A stretch of 11,941 nucleotides of DNA from Thermohalobaculum sp035527255 (GCA_035527255.1 DATLAW010000192.1:1-11941); one strand, 5' to 3'. Positions 1 through 7,298 are shown, counted from the first letter of the stretch. Program-made: numbers and translations. The notes: generated by a model not told the origin, from the letters alone.

Positions 1-452
1 TGGCAAAGGCGATCCATGCCGCCCGGCCCGACGCCAAGGCGACCAACCCGATTACCGCGGCCTTTGCGGCGTTCGATGCCTTTGGGGCCAAGCGGATCGC
101 GGTGCTGACCCCCTACCGCCGCGACGTCAACGAGATCGTGCGGAACTACATCACTGGTGCCGGTTACGAGGTGCCGGTGTTCGGATCGTTCAACGAACAG
201 GACGACGGCGTGGTGGCGAGCATTGACGGGGAAAGCCTGCGCGCGGCGGTACGCGCGATCGTGAAGGGCCGCAACGTGGACGCAGTTTTCGTCTCGTGCA
301 CATCGGTCCGGCTGGTCGATGCGGTATGCGAGATCGAGTCCGAGTGCGGCCTGCCGGTAACATCGTCAAACCACGCCATGGCCTGGCATTGCCTGCGGCT
401 GGCCGGGGTGGACGAAAAGCGACCGGAGTTGGGGAGGTTGTTTGGGTTGTGA
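1..452 (+). CDS. Asp/Glu racemase superfamily protein, EutA/maleate-isomerase-like (3' part)
   Basis: The reading frame is open from base 3 to the TGA at 450-452, so the gene starts left of the window and about 149 C-terminal residues are visible. A GTG at 102 lies inside the conserved domain and is not the start. The fragment has the C-terminal half-domain of the Asp/Glu racemase superfamily: VLTPYRRDVN, then DAVFVSCTSVR with the second catalytic-type cysteine, then PVTSSNHAMAWHCLRLAGV. This combination best matches the EutA (ectoine utilisation)/maleate cis-trans isomerase/arylmalonate decarboxylase branch, whose members act on small dicarboxylic or amino acids through one or two cysteines. 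The first cysteine would lie upstream and is not visible, so racemase, isomerase and decarboxylase cannot be told apart. No other ectoine genes are in the window. The gene ends 3 bases before the convergent acetyltransferase gene ends. Confidence 0.8.
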   Translation, partial: AKAIHAARPDAKATNPITAAFAAFDAFGAKRIAVLTPYRRDVNEIVRNYITGAGYEVPVFGSFNEQDDGVVASIDGESLRAAVRAIVKGRNVDAVFVSCTSVRLVDAVCEIESECGLPVTSSNHAMAWHCLRLAGVDEKRPELGRLFGL

Positions 453-455
453 GCG

Positions 456-962
456 TTAAATCCGCAATTCCATGTAGACCAGAAAATCCTTGAGGGCTTC
501 GTCGGTTTCGCCCTCCGAATAGTATTCGACATCGGTGAAGCCCATCGAGCAGTATAGCGCATGCGCCCGTTTCATGTAGAGGGCGCTGTCGAGCAGGATT
601 TTTGTGTAGCCGATCTGTTTCGCGTCATCGATCAAGCGGGTCAGCAAGGCTTTTCCCAGCCCCTTGCCGCGCTGTTCGGGCCGGACGTACATCCGCTTGA
701 TCTCGCAGGTGTGGTTCCCTATCGGCTTTAGGAACCCGATTCCGACCAACCGGCCCGCCTCTCGCGTCAAAAGAAGTCGCCCTTGTGGCGCGTAATACAA
801 GCCAATTTCATCGAAGGTTTTGCCGGCATAGTCCTCGACGTCGAGATCCACGCCGGAAATCTCGCATAGCTGGGCAATATCCCAGGTCAGGTATTCGCGG
901 AGAATTTCTGCGAGGCCCTCCAGGTCATCCGCATTGCGGGCGATTGCAATTTCAACAGACAT
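456..962 (-). CDS. GNAT family N-acetyltransferase
   Basis: This 168-residue protein has the GCN5-related acetyltransferase fold, which transfers acetyl from acetyl-CoA to an amine, usually in the cytoplasm. Visible features are the beta4 strand CEIKRMYV (about residues 86-93), the acetyl-CoA pyrophosphate loop R-G-K-G-L-G-K (98-104, fitting R/QxxGxG), and the late motif ALYCSMGF (135-142). The length is typical of a single-domain GNAT. A TTG at 968 extends the frame by two codons, but the ATG at 962 has GGAG seven bases upstream, so I use it. A promoter-like TTGAGT-N17-TAAAAT lies just upstream and overlaps the 3' end of the hydroxy-acid dehydrogenase gene, so it is probably expressed independently. 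The acceptor substrate cannot be deduced. Confidence 0.88.
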   Translation of the reverse strand: MSVEIAIARNADDLEGLAEILREYLTWDIAQLCEISGVDLDVEDYAGKTFDEIGLYYAPQGRLLLTREAGRLVGIGFLKPIGNHTCEIKRMYVRPEQRGKGLGKALLTRLIDDAKQIGYTKILLDSALYMKRAHALYCSMGFTDVEYYSEGETDEALKDFLVYMELRI

Positions 963-1001
963 TTCCAAGCTCCGACCAGATTAACCTCCCCTATGTGATC
1001 C

Positions 1002-1030
1002 ATTTTAGCTCAGTGGCCATCCCGACTCAA
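1002..1030 (-). promoter_or_regulatory. Sigma70-like promoter for the GNAT gene
   Basis: Read on the minus strand, TTGAGT (1030-1025) is followed after exactly 17 bases by TAAAAT (1007-1002). This gives a 4/6 match at -35 and a 5/6 match at -10. Transcription would begin near base 995, leaving a leader of about 30 bases before the ATG at 962. The -35 overlaps the stop codon of the preceding gene. This is pattern-matching only. Confidence 0.42.
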
Positions 1031-2115
1031 TCGGTCTCCAGCAGCGGAAACGCGCTGAGCACGGACGGCACCGACACCACCGGCGCCCCGTGCCGGACAT
1101 AACTGGGATCCAGCGCGTCCAGACGGGTAACGCCGAGCAGGCCCATGGCGGCGTGGACCTCGTCTTCCAGGATCTCGAGCATGCGGACGATGCCATCGGC
1201 ACCAGCCGCTGCGAGGGCGTAGCAGTAGAGGCGGCCGAGGCCGACGGCATCGGCGCCCAACGCAATTGCCTTGACGATATCGGTGCCACGCGCAAAGCCG
1301 CCATCGACGATTATGGTTGCCTTGCCGCCGACCGCCGCGACGATCTCGGGCAGGACGTCCATCGAACCCAGCCCGTGGTCGAGTTGGCGGCCGCCGTGGT
1401 TCGAGACATACACCACCTCGATCCCGTGATCGACGGCAATGCGAGCATCCTCCGGCGTGGCGATGCCCTTGAGGATCAGCGGGATGGCGTAGGCGCGGCG
1501 GATGCTGGCAATATCGGCCCATGTCAGGGCGGCCTGGGCGTGGCGGGCGTCATCGCCGACGCCGGCCCGCCAAGGCTTGGCGAACCGCTTGACGATGTCG
1601 CGCTCTCGGCGGCTGTAGACGGCGGTGTCGACGGTGAGGCAAAACGCCTCCATGCCGACCGCGATCGCCTCCTCGACATGATTCTCAATGAAGCGGCCGC
1701 CGCCCCGGACATAGAGCTGGAACAGGGCCGGGCTGGCAGTGGCGGCGCGGATCTCGGGATTGGTGCGTTTCGAGACCGAGCTGACCATGACCGGCACCCC
1801 GAAGTCGCCGCCCGCCTGGGCGACCGGAACCGCGCCCTCAGGATCAAAGGTCTCGAGCCCACCGACCGGGGCCAACAGGATCGGCAGGCGGCACGGCTTG
1901 CCCAGAAACGAGGAGGTGGCATCGATATCGCGGACATCTCGCAGCACCCGGGGGCGGAGGGCGATGGCGTCGAGCGCATGGCGATTGCGGCGCAGCGTCG
2001 TCTCGGTCTCGGTACCGCCGACCAGGTAATCCCAGCCGTTGGCATCAAGCTTCGACCGCGCGGCGGCGACAAATTCATGCAGCGTCAGGAATTTGGTTTG
2101 CAGATCGCGTTGCAT
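1027..2115 (-). CDS. FMN-dependent alpha-hydroxy-acid oxidase/dehydrogenase (LldD/glycolate oxidase family)
   Basis: This 362-residue TIM-barrel flavoenzyme oxidises an L-2-hydroxy acid such as lactate or glycolate to the 2-keto acid. The key family residues are present: the N-terminal substrate Tyr30 (WDYLVGG), Tyr135 (FQLYV), Lys216 (LILKG), and the SNHGGRQLD signature (238-246) with catalytic His240 and Arg243. DGGFARG (271-277) binds the FMN phosphate. The length matches soluble glycolate and lactate oxidases, and I see no membrane-anchoring insert of the mandelate dehydrogenase kind. Whether the electron acceptor is oxygen or the respiratory chain cannot be read from sequence. The frame extends 15 codons upstream, but the ATG at 2115 has GGGAGG ten bases before it and starts the conserved domain. 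It is divergent from the GFA-type gene across 115 bases. Confidence 0.92.
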   Translation of the reverse strand: MQRDLQTKFLTLHEFVAAARSKLDANGWDYLVGGTETETTLRRNRHALDAIALRPRVLRDVRDIDATSSFLGKPCRLPILLAPVGGLETFDPEGAVPVAQAGGDFGVPVMVSSVSKRTNPEIRAATASPALFQLYVRGGGRFIENHVEEAIAVGMEAFCLTVDTAVYSRRERDIVKRFAKPWRAGVGDDARHAQAALTWADIASIRRAYAIPLILKGIATPEDARIAVDHGIEVVYVSNHGGRQLDHGLGSMDVLPEIVAAVGGKATIIVDGGFARGTDIVKAIALGADAVGLGRLYCYALAAAGADGIVRMLEILEDEVHAAMGLLGVTRLDALDPSYVRHGAPVVSVPSVLSAFPLLETD

Positions 2116-2230
2116 GTACTGGCGGCCTCCCTCTTGCGCGGCACACCCGCTGCGAGGCACGATCAGCCGGTGGGGCGGCGCTCGTCAAGGCAGAGTATTG
2201 CACCAAGACGCTGACGGGAGGGATCATCCG

Positions 2231-2713
2231 ATGGGCGATGGAAATTTTGCTCCAATCGAGGGCGGCTGCGCCTGTGGCCAGGTGCGCTATCAGATGACCA
2301 GTGCGCCACTATTCGTGCATTGCTGCCACTGCCGCTGGTGCCAGCGTGAGAGCGGTGCGGCCTTCGCACTGAACGCGATGATCGAGGCCGACCGGGTAGT
2401 GCTGCTGAAATGTGCGCCCGAGGTGGTTCCGACACAATCGGAAAGTGGCGCGGGGCAGAAGTTCTCGCGCTGCCCGACCTGCAAGATAGCGCTATGGAGC
2501 AACTATTCCGGGGCCGGTGACAGTTTGCGGTTCGTCCGCGTCGGAACGCTCGATCAGCCCGACCGACTGCCGCCTGATATCCACATCTTCACCGCCTCGA
2601 AACAGCCCTGGGTAATCATCCCGCCGGGTGTGCCCGCACTGTCGGAATATTACCACAAGGACGACTATTGGCCCGAGGCAAGCCTGGCGCGGTTGGCGGT
2701 GGTGAAGCGCTGA
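2231..2713 (+). CDS. GFA/CENP-V family zinc-binding protein
   Basis: This 160-residue protein belongs to the GFA (Gfa-like, CENP-V) zinc-fold family. The name comes from glutathione-dependent formaldehyde-activating enzyme, but most members have no proven activity. The zinc ligands are visible in order: Cys13 and Cys15 (GGCACGQVRY), Cys32, Cys34 and Cys37 (CHCRWCQRESG), and Cys81 and Cys84 (CPTCK). The usual CPxCG has Lys in place of Gly at the last position. The open frame extends upstream, but the ATG at 2231 is preceded by GGGAGGG with about 9 bases of spacing and begins the domain cleanly. Its divergent position beside a hydroxy-acid oxidase could mean a shared regulatory region, though I see no clear operator. 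Its substrate is unknown. Confidence 0.85.
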   Translation: MGDGNFAPIEGGCACGQVRYQMTSAPLFVHCCHCRWCQRESGAAFALNAMIEADRVVLLKCAPEVVPTQSESGAGQKFSRCPTCKIALWSNYSGAGDSLRFVRVGTLDQPDRLPPDIHIFTASKQPWVIIPPGVPALSEYYHKDDYWPEASLARLAVVKR

Positions 2714-2748
2714 CGGAGTTTGCGTGCTGTCCGGGCCGGTGCTAACCC

Positions 2749-3348
2749 CTACTGCCCGACGCGGACCTCCTCGGCCGGATAGCCTAGCCCGCCCTGGTGG
2801 CCGAAATTGCCCTGGTGGCATTCGCTGCAGGCGGTCATTATCGGAACCGCTTGCGGGGCGCCGTTCGGAGCGACCATCATATAGTACCAGTCGTCGGTTT
2901 CGGGTGAGACGCCGGCGGCGACCTTTTCCATGATGAACAGCGGGCCTTTTTCCACCTTGCCGACCTCGGTCACGGCGAAGGATTCCTTGGCGATGACTGT
3001 GCCAGCGGGGATGCTGACGTTCTCCTCGGCGAACTTCAGATACTCCGAGGCACCGACCGCGTTCACCCAGGTCAGCAGGAACCGTCCGCCGTGGAAGCCG
3101 GGATTGGCAGGCAGCGAGTTGGCCGGGGTCCAGTTGCGATAGTCAGCGACATATTCGGCCGGGATCCAGCGCTTGTCACCCTTTTTGTAACCGGCGTGGA
3201 GGTCAGCCGCGGTGCAGTCATAGACTACCTGCGCCTCATCGAAGGTTAGGTCGTTGCCATCCTTGCCGGGATCGCAGGCCGCCTGGGCGAAGGAAGCGAT
3301 GCTGAGGATACTGACGGCAGCGGCGAGGGTGCGCAGGGTCTTGATCAT
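2749..3348 (-). CDS. Cytochrome P460 family protein, exported
   Basis: This 199-residue protein starts with a Sec signal peptide (basic MIKTLRT, a hydrophobic core, then AQA|A with likely cleavage after residue 23), so the mature protein is periplasmic. The mature part has the cytochrome P460 pattern: YRNWTPAN, HGGRFLLTWVN, PAGTVIAKESF, GPLFIMEK, then DDWYYMMV. It ends with one CxxCH c-type heme site, CSECH at 174-178. Characterised P460 cytochromes oxidise hydroxylamine or nitric oxide and carry a Lys-heme cross-link, but the wider family is mostly untested and the cross-linking Lys cannot be assigned here. The frame is open 28 codons further upstream. The ATG at 3348 is chosen because the signal peptide starts there and AAGGAG lies 8 bases ahead. 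No nitrification genes are nearby. Confidence 0.85.
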   Translation of the reverse strand: MIKTLRTLAAAVSILSIASFAQAACDPGKDGNDLTFDEAQVVYDCTAADLHAGYKKGDKRWIPAEYVADYRNWTPANSLPANPGFHGGRFLLTWVNAVGASEYLKFAEENVSIPAGTVIAKESFAVTEVGKVEKGPLFIMEKVAAGVSPETDDWYYMMVAPNGAPQAVPIMTACSECHQGNFGHQGGLGYPAEEVRVGQ

Positions 3349-3523
3349 CGTGGGGGCTCCTTGAAATTCGATAGGCTGAGGCCGCGCTGAACTCGGCTCA
3401 GGGGGCAAGACTGACCGGTCTGGGGCCTCCATTGCAAATCAAGGCTCAACAACTGAGTGTGATCGACTGAAACATCGCGTTGCACCAAGTCTACCCCAAG
3501 TAACCGGCGTAAATTTGTGCTGC

Positions 3524-4156
3524 TCAGTCGTTGTCTGTTGTCCCGGCTCCGGCCCCGGCGAGGCGGGATTGGTCAGTCGCCGGTGCGTAAGTTCGCGCGG
3601 CGAAACCGAGTAGTTGTTCGATATGAGGCTGAGCTTCGAGGGGAACCCTGGTGGTGGCAGTGGGAGTGTTGGCTGCCGACAATTGTCCGCTCTGTAGCGT
3701 GCAAACGCCTCGCGGTGCGATCAGCGCCGCCGGCGATCCGACAATAGCAATGTGCCCATGATCGAACGCAAAACCGGCGCCATCCCATTTGAGAACGAAT
3801 TTGCCGTCAAAGGGAAGTTGAGCCACGAAAGGCACCAGCAGGAGCGGTGATTGTACTGGACCGAACTGGCAACTTTCGCCGGGCACGGTTTGGCGGTCCA
3901 CCAGTGCCGCGCCAAGTGCCAGCGGACACAACGCCCCGCGGCCGGAAATCCACTTTGGGGCGGCGGGGTCGGGGCGGAGCATTGGTTGAACATCGACAGT
4001 GGCCAGCATTGCTGCCAGCGCTTGCGGCCCCGGCAGGCCTCGCCCGCAAAGCCAGCGCACGGAAAAGCCCGCTTCCTCGGCAAGCCCCCAGGAATACCCG
4101 GCTCCGCGCGCAGCCTTGATGGCCAACGCCTGCGCTTCTCCCAACGACCAACTCAT
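3524..4156 (-). CDS. DUF3726 family protein
   Basis: This 210-residue protein matches my memory of the DUF3726 family. It opens with SLGEAQALAIKAARGAGYSWG followed by LAEEAGFSVRWL, and ends with a conserved tail, FAARTYAPATDQSRLAGAGA followed by GTTDND. There is no signal peptide or membrane segment, so it is probably cytoplasmic. No catalytic motif is recognisable and no function is known to me. Its ATG overlaps the TGA of the upstream 572-residue gene in an ATGA arrangement (4153-4156), which indicates one mRNA and translational coupling. The frame runs 15 codons upstream, but the coupled ATG starts the conserved region. The next gene downstream (cytochrome P460) is 175 bases away and probably separate. 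Confidence 0.75.
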   Translation of the reverse strand: MSWSLGEAQALAIKAARGAGYSWGLAEEAGFSVRWLCGRGLPGPQALAAMLATVDVQPMLRPDPAAPKWISGRGALCPLALGAALVDRQTVPGESCQFGPVQSPLLLVPFVAQLPFDGKFVLKWDGAGFAFDHGHIAIVGSPAALIAPRGVCTLQSGQLSAANTPTATTRVPLEAQPHIEQLLGFAARTYAPATDQSRLAGAGAGTTDND

Positions 4157-5871
4157 GGAGTGCTCCGCGCGGGCGGGTAGGTCCACTCGTCCGGGTCGCA
4201 TTCGGCCAACTCGTGCGGGTACGGGGCACCTTGAAACATGATGATCCGTATCCAGCGATCCGAGCGTGGGTCGAAGCGGGTGGCGCCGAAGAACGACAGC
4301 TTGCAGCGCAACAGATCGATCGGCAGCATGGTGTCGGCGATGGTGTTGTCACGGATCTCGGCGTAGGGATTTCGGCCGACAGTTTGGGCCCGGCGAATAA
4401 TGTGGCGGTGTTCCGGATGACGCAGCAGGAACGCCGCGACTGTCTCCGCCGGGTCCCAGCCGATCATCGCTCGTTCCAGCAGGGCGGCGTCCCGCCCCGG
4501 GCCCAGAGGCTGCTCAAAAGGTTCGATTGGCTCTTCAAAACGCTCGCCAAGGCGGGGCTCTAGCTTTTCCTCGGACACATACCAGACTCGAGCCCGAGGT
4601 TCGCGCGCCGTGAAGTCGGTTGCCAGCGCCCAACCGTAGACATCGGCTAGAATTTCACTCAAGCGGCGAAGCCTCATCGTGCCGTCGATCTGGAAATCGG
4701 CGTCCTCGTCCGCCGACATCCCCTCGGCAAGGTCGTCGACCAGTTCGGGATACGGCTCCAGCATCAACGAGACGAGTTGTTCCTGCCCCTCCAGCGACAG
4801 CGTGCCCTCGGCCCAGCGGTAAAGCTGTTCCCAGGGTTGACGTTCCGACAATGCGCCGGCAGCGAGGTGTTCGGTCAGCCCCGCCAGATCTGCGCGCAAA
4901 CCCTCGATCTTCGCCGACTGAAGCGCATGTGCCGAGGTCCAGGTGTGGGCATTCTCGCGTGCCCGGGCTACGAGATCGGCGAAATTTGCGCGGGCCTCAG
5001 CTTGCGCCGTTGGCACCGCCCGCACCCGCGCCAGCGCCGTCTCGCGCGCCGCCATCCAGGTGTGGATCAGCGCGGGGTGACTGACCAGATAGGGCGCCAT
5101 GCCCAGCCCGGTTGAATTGCCAACGCCGAACCGGCGTCGCAGCGCCGGGTCGATCCGCGCCGCCGCGCCGTTGCCATGACCGCGCGCCGACGCCTCAGCC
5201 AGATGCTCGACAATATCCAGTGTGAATGCTCGGATCAGCCAGACTGTCAGCATCTCAGGCTGAAACGAGCCGCGAAACTCCGGCCGGTCAGCCCATATGG
5301 AACGGTCAGCGGCGCCGAATTTGCCGGAACCGTAGACTGCGGTGGTGCGCATCAGATAGCCCACGGCCTCGACCTGGGCGAGGTCCGGCTGCTGGCCTGC
5401 TGCCAGGCGGTCGATAACATGGTCGAACAGCCGAACCGAGCGGTTGGCGCGCGACAGCACCAGCTCGCTCTGCGAGACCCTGCCGGCCTCCTGCAGGGGC
5501 ACGTTCCGCGACAGACGGTCTATATCCGCCTCGGTAGGCTCGCCATCGAACAGCGTGAAGGTGGCGTCCCAAGCCTCGGCGATCACCCGGTCGGAGCGCA
5601 TTTTGTCGGGAAGATCATGTGAGTAGGCGACCAGCGTGTAGGTCCGCTCTGGGCCGATTGCGCAGTATGTGGCGACTCCAACGCCAGAGTCATCGATCCG
5701 CCAGACCCGCCGATCGAAGCGCCAGCCTTCACGCTTGATCGTTCGCAACAACACCCGCATGAAGGACAGCCGCGAGGCATAGAAGGCGCCCATGCGCGCC
5801 AGTCGCATCACTTGCGACGGCGGCCGCAGCGCCACTTGATATCGGGAGCTATCCCCAGGCGAGCGGGTCAT
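4153..5871 (-). CDS. Conserved-looking protein of unknown function, coupled to DUF3726
   Basis: This 572-residue protein is one I do not recognise as any characterised enzyme. It has no signal peptide and no clear transmembrane helix. Motif-like stretches include YGSGKFGAADR (180-190), GNSTGLGMAPYLVSHP (251-266), WYVSEEKLEPRLGER (430-444), and a C-terminal block with KLSFFGATRFDPRSDRWIRI (524-543) and MFQGAPYP (545-552). These are rich in Gly, Pro and aromatic residues and look constrained, which suggests a folded enzyme-like protein. Residues 270-345 are Ala/Glu-rich and probably helical. An ATG at 5871 with GAGGTG a few bases upstream is preferred over the longer open frame to 6009. The stop codon overlaps the DUF3726 start, so the two are probably one functional unit. 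The truncated dehydrogenase gene lies 88 bases upstream on the same strand. Confidence 0.72.
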   Translation of the reverse strand: MTRSPGDSSRYQVALRPPSQVMRLARMGAFYASRLSFMRVLLRTIKREGWRFDRRVWRIDDSGVGVATYCAIGPERTYTLVAYSHDLPDKMRSDRVIAEAWDATFTLFDGEPTEADIDRLSRNVPLQEAGRVSQSELVLSRANRSVRLFDHVIDRLAAGQQPDLAQVEAVGYLMRTTAVYGSGKFGAADRSIWADRPEFRGSFQPEMLTVWLIRAFTLDIVEHLAEASARGHGNGAAARIDPALRRRFGVGNSTGLGMAPYLVSHPALIHTWMAARETALARVRAVPTAQAEARANFADLVARARENAHTWTSAHALQSAKIEGLRADLAGLTEHLAAGALSERQPWEQLYRWAEGTLSLEGQEQLVSLMLEPYPELVDDLAEGMSADEDADFQIDGTMRLRRLSEILADVYGWALATDFTAREPRARVWYVSEEKLEPRLGERFEEPIEPFEQPLGPGRDAALLERAMIGWDPAETVAAFLLRHPEHRHIIRRAQTVGRNPYAEIRDNTIADTMLPIDLLRCKLSFFGATRFDPRSDRWIRIIMFQGAPYPHELAECDPDEWTYPPARSTP

Positions 5872-5959
5872 GGTGGCACCTCTGGCGGTTTCGGCGGACC
5901 TGGGCTTGCAGCTTGCTCGGCTTCGCGCCCGAATGCGATGGCCAGACATTTCCATGCAT

Positions 5960-6265
5960 TCATCGAATGCGCAGTTCAATCGACAATCTATGAACGGCGC
6001 AAGCGTCAATCGTTGGATGAGATAGAGCTGGATTCACTTCGCGGTCAGGAACGGACGTGCTGCCGCCCACATCCTCGACGATCATCACGCGGCCCCACTG
6101 TTCGATCACGAACATGCGGCTGTCGCCGGCTGGCTGTACCATCGCCAGTGGCGCGTTTACGCCAGAAACCACTGGCTCGAGCTTGACTTTGATTACCTCG
6201 GCCTGCGCCGAAGCGCCTGCCATTGTCAGCGCGGCAGCAGCCGCGATCGAAAGATACTTAAACAT
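5960..6265 (-). pseudogene. Truncated sorbosone/glucose-dehydrogenase-type gene, 5' remnant
   Basis: The frame encodes 101 residues. A signal peptide (MFKYLSIAAAAALTMAGASA|QA) is followed by the opening blade of a PQQ-type sugar dehydrogenase beta-propeller: LEPVVSGVNAPLAMVQPAGD, then SRMFVIEQWGRVMIVED. Similarity stops near residue 66, and the remaining residues to the TGA have no family character. A full-length member would be several hundred residues longer, and there is no room for the rest before the next gene starts at 5871, so most of the gene has been deleted rather than frameshifted. The ATG has a strong ribosome-binding site (GGGGAGG, six bases ahead), so a short secreted peptide could still be made. 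I favour a decayed gene over a functional small protein. Confidence 0.62.
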
Positions 6266-6293
6266 TTCAGTCCTCCCCTTTCAGTCGGATAAT

Positions 6294-6308
6294 GTCGCGT
6301 TGCGCGAC
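6294..6308. repeat. Inverted repeat GTCGCG-TTG-CGCGAC
   Basis: The arms are six bases, perfectly complementary, with a three-base centre. The repeat lies about 29 bases upstream of the start codon of the truncated secreted dehydrogenase, where an operator would be expected. AATG and CATT flank it. Equally it could form a leader hairpin. No regulator gene is visible in the window. Confidence 0.4.
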
Positions 6309-6513
6309 GTCATTTCGCCGAAACGAAGATAGAATTATCGGGAAAAATTTTTTTCTAGGCTGAAAATCAACATTTTTCATCACACAGATGATCTTTTATG
6401 ACGTGGAACCTGCTGGCTGACCAGTGACTGACGACCGGTGCATAAGGGCGCAAGAACCGGGCATTGGCGGCTCAAATTCGCCAAGTTTTTGACCAGTCAG
6501 GCGATCCAGGATC

Positions 6514-6547
6514 AGTCCGTTGAATGCTTTACGTTCGACAACGGACT
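6514..6547. repeat. Inverted repeat, 9-base arms
   Basis: AGTCCGTTG (6514-6522) and CAACGGACT (6539-6547) are perfectly complementary across a 16-base spacer and can form a 9-bp stem. It lies about 100 bases downstream of the Nudix stop codon. It is not followed by a T-run on the minus strand, so it is not an obvious rho-independent terminator for that gene. On the plus strand it is followed by CGTTTTG. Confidence 0.5.
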
Positions 6548-6574
6548 CGTTTTGCCGGATCAGCGGTATACACA

Positions 6575-6627
6575 ATTGTTGATCGTCAGCTTGCCTGTCA
6601 GGTTCGCTGCGCGCTGGTGCCAACAAT
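6575..6627. repeat. Inverted repeat ATTGTTG/CAACAAT
   Basis: ATTGTTG (6575-6581) and CAACAAT (6621-6627) are complementary seven-base arms across 39 bases. GATC follows or sits close behind each arm. Close to the 9-base inverted repeat at 6514-6547, it suggests a structured 3' untranslated region of the Nudix mRNA, but arms this short can occur by chance. Confidence 0.3.
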
Positions 6628-6644
6628 CTGTGATCCTCTCACGT

Positions 6645-7298
6645 TCACCTCCGCGCGAAATTAGGCTCGCCGAATCGCACCACCGGGGTCGACCGGCCCA
6701 TCAATGCAACTTCGCGAAAGTGGTCGATGATTGCCGCCGTCGGGGCAAACAGATCGTGACCCAGCGTTGGGATGAACAGCGAGAACACCGAGGGGCCGGC
6801 TTCAGCGCCCGCCGACAGGTCCCGGTTGCCGCCCCGGCCCCGGCCCGCGTAAAGATCGCCAAGCGGAATTCGATGGACCTCGGCGATCTCGTCCGGCGAG
6901 GGGCGGGGCTCGGTTTGCTCACCCAACCAAACCACGAAAGGCGTGATCAGATAGCCGGAATGCGTCGGCAAGTCGTCAAGTGCCCCCAAGACCTGCGAAG
7001 GCGAGGCCTCGATCCCAAGTTCCTCCGACAATTCGCGCCGGGCGGCGGTCAACGCATCTTCGCCAGTATCGATCCGGCCCCCCGGCAGGGCATATTGCCC
7101 AGCATGGCTGCTCAGACGTGGCGCCCGCAAGGTCAGTAGGAACGTCGCGAAGCTGTGATCCTCTGACGGCGCCAGAACGATTGCCACAGCCGCCGAGCGC
7201 AATCCGTCTTGCGCTACCGCTTGGCGGCTGTAGCCAGCAAGATTTGCGCGGATGTGCTCGCGCATGGTGTTTGTATAGGGCCATGGGCCTTCAATCAT
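6645..7298 (-). CDS. Nudix hydrolase, NudL/CoA-pyrophosphatase-like
   Basis: This 217-residue protein has a perfect Nudix box GX5EX7REUXEEXGU at residues 74-96 (G74, E80, R88-E89-L90, E92-E93, G95-I96). The glutamates bind the metal used to hydrolyse a nucleoside diphosphate linked to another moiety. The stretch just before it, LLTLRAPRLSSHAGQYALPG (54-73), resembles the NudL/YeaB signature of coenzyme A pyrophosphatases, so CoA or a derivative is the most likely substrate, though unproven. The protein is cytoplasmic, with no signal peptide. The ATG at 7298 is preceded by AAGGA with 8 bases of spacing and is preferred to a TTG at 7319. An extended -10 promoter lies about 55 bases upstream. 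It is divergent from the SDR gene. Confidence 0.9.
   Translation of the reverse strand: MIEGPWPYTNTMREHIRANLAGYSRQAVAQDGLRSAAVAIVLAPSEDHSFATFLLTLRAPRLSSHAGQYALPGGRIDTGEDALTAARRELSEELGIEASPSQVLGALDDLPTHSGYLITPFVVWLGEQTEPRPSPDEIAEVHRIPLGDLYAGRGRGGNRDLSAGAEAGPSVFSLFIPTLGHDLFAPTAAIIDHFREVALMGRSTPVVRFGEPNFARR

Larger units (their letters stand above)
6266..6644. other. Non-coding stretch with AT-rich patch and inverted repeats
   Basis: These 379 bases lie between the truncated dehydrogenase start and the Nudix stop codon, and hold no frame I can support as a gene. Positions 6328-6400 are strikingly AT-rich for this window, including A5T7 at 6343-6354 and a near-palindrome GATAGAATTATC at 6328-6339. 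Two pairs of inverted repeats occupy 6514-6627, and a third inverted repeat lies at 6294-6308. The left part is presumably the promoter and leader of the truncated gene. I found no well-spaced -35/-10 pair. Confidence 0.5.

Noticed and set aside
1090..2214. A 374-codon open frame on the plus strand opposite the hydroxy-acid oxidase gene
   Set aside because: It is the antisense of a clear FMN-enzyme gene, has no domain character, and such long shadows are common in GC-rich DNA.
3349..3523. Palindrome GACCGGTC (3413-3420) and an imperfect CTGAG-type inverted repeat before the cytochrome P460 gene
   Set aside because: Both are short or bulged, and neither is placed relative to a convincing promoter.
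5872..6009. TTGACG (minus strand, 6009-6004) as a -35 for the 572-residue gene
   Set aside because: No acceptable -10 lies 16-18 bases downstream.
5872..6009. Extension of the 572-residue protein upstream to a start at 6009
   Set aside because: The extra 46 residues are Arg/Cys-rich with no motif, overlap the decayed gene's 3' end, and lack a ribosome-binding site. The ATG at 5871 has one.
6396..6626. A 76-codon minus-strand frame downstream of the Nudix gene
   Set aside because: No ribosome-binding site or family resemblance, and it runs through two pairs of inverted repeats that better fit a non-coding region.
6438..7139. A 233-codon plus-strand frame across the repeat region and antisense to the Nudix gene
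   Set aside because: Most of it is complementary to an unambiguous Nudix gene. The first 70 codons have no recognisable motif and the start has no good ribosome-binding site.
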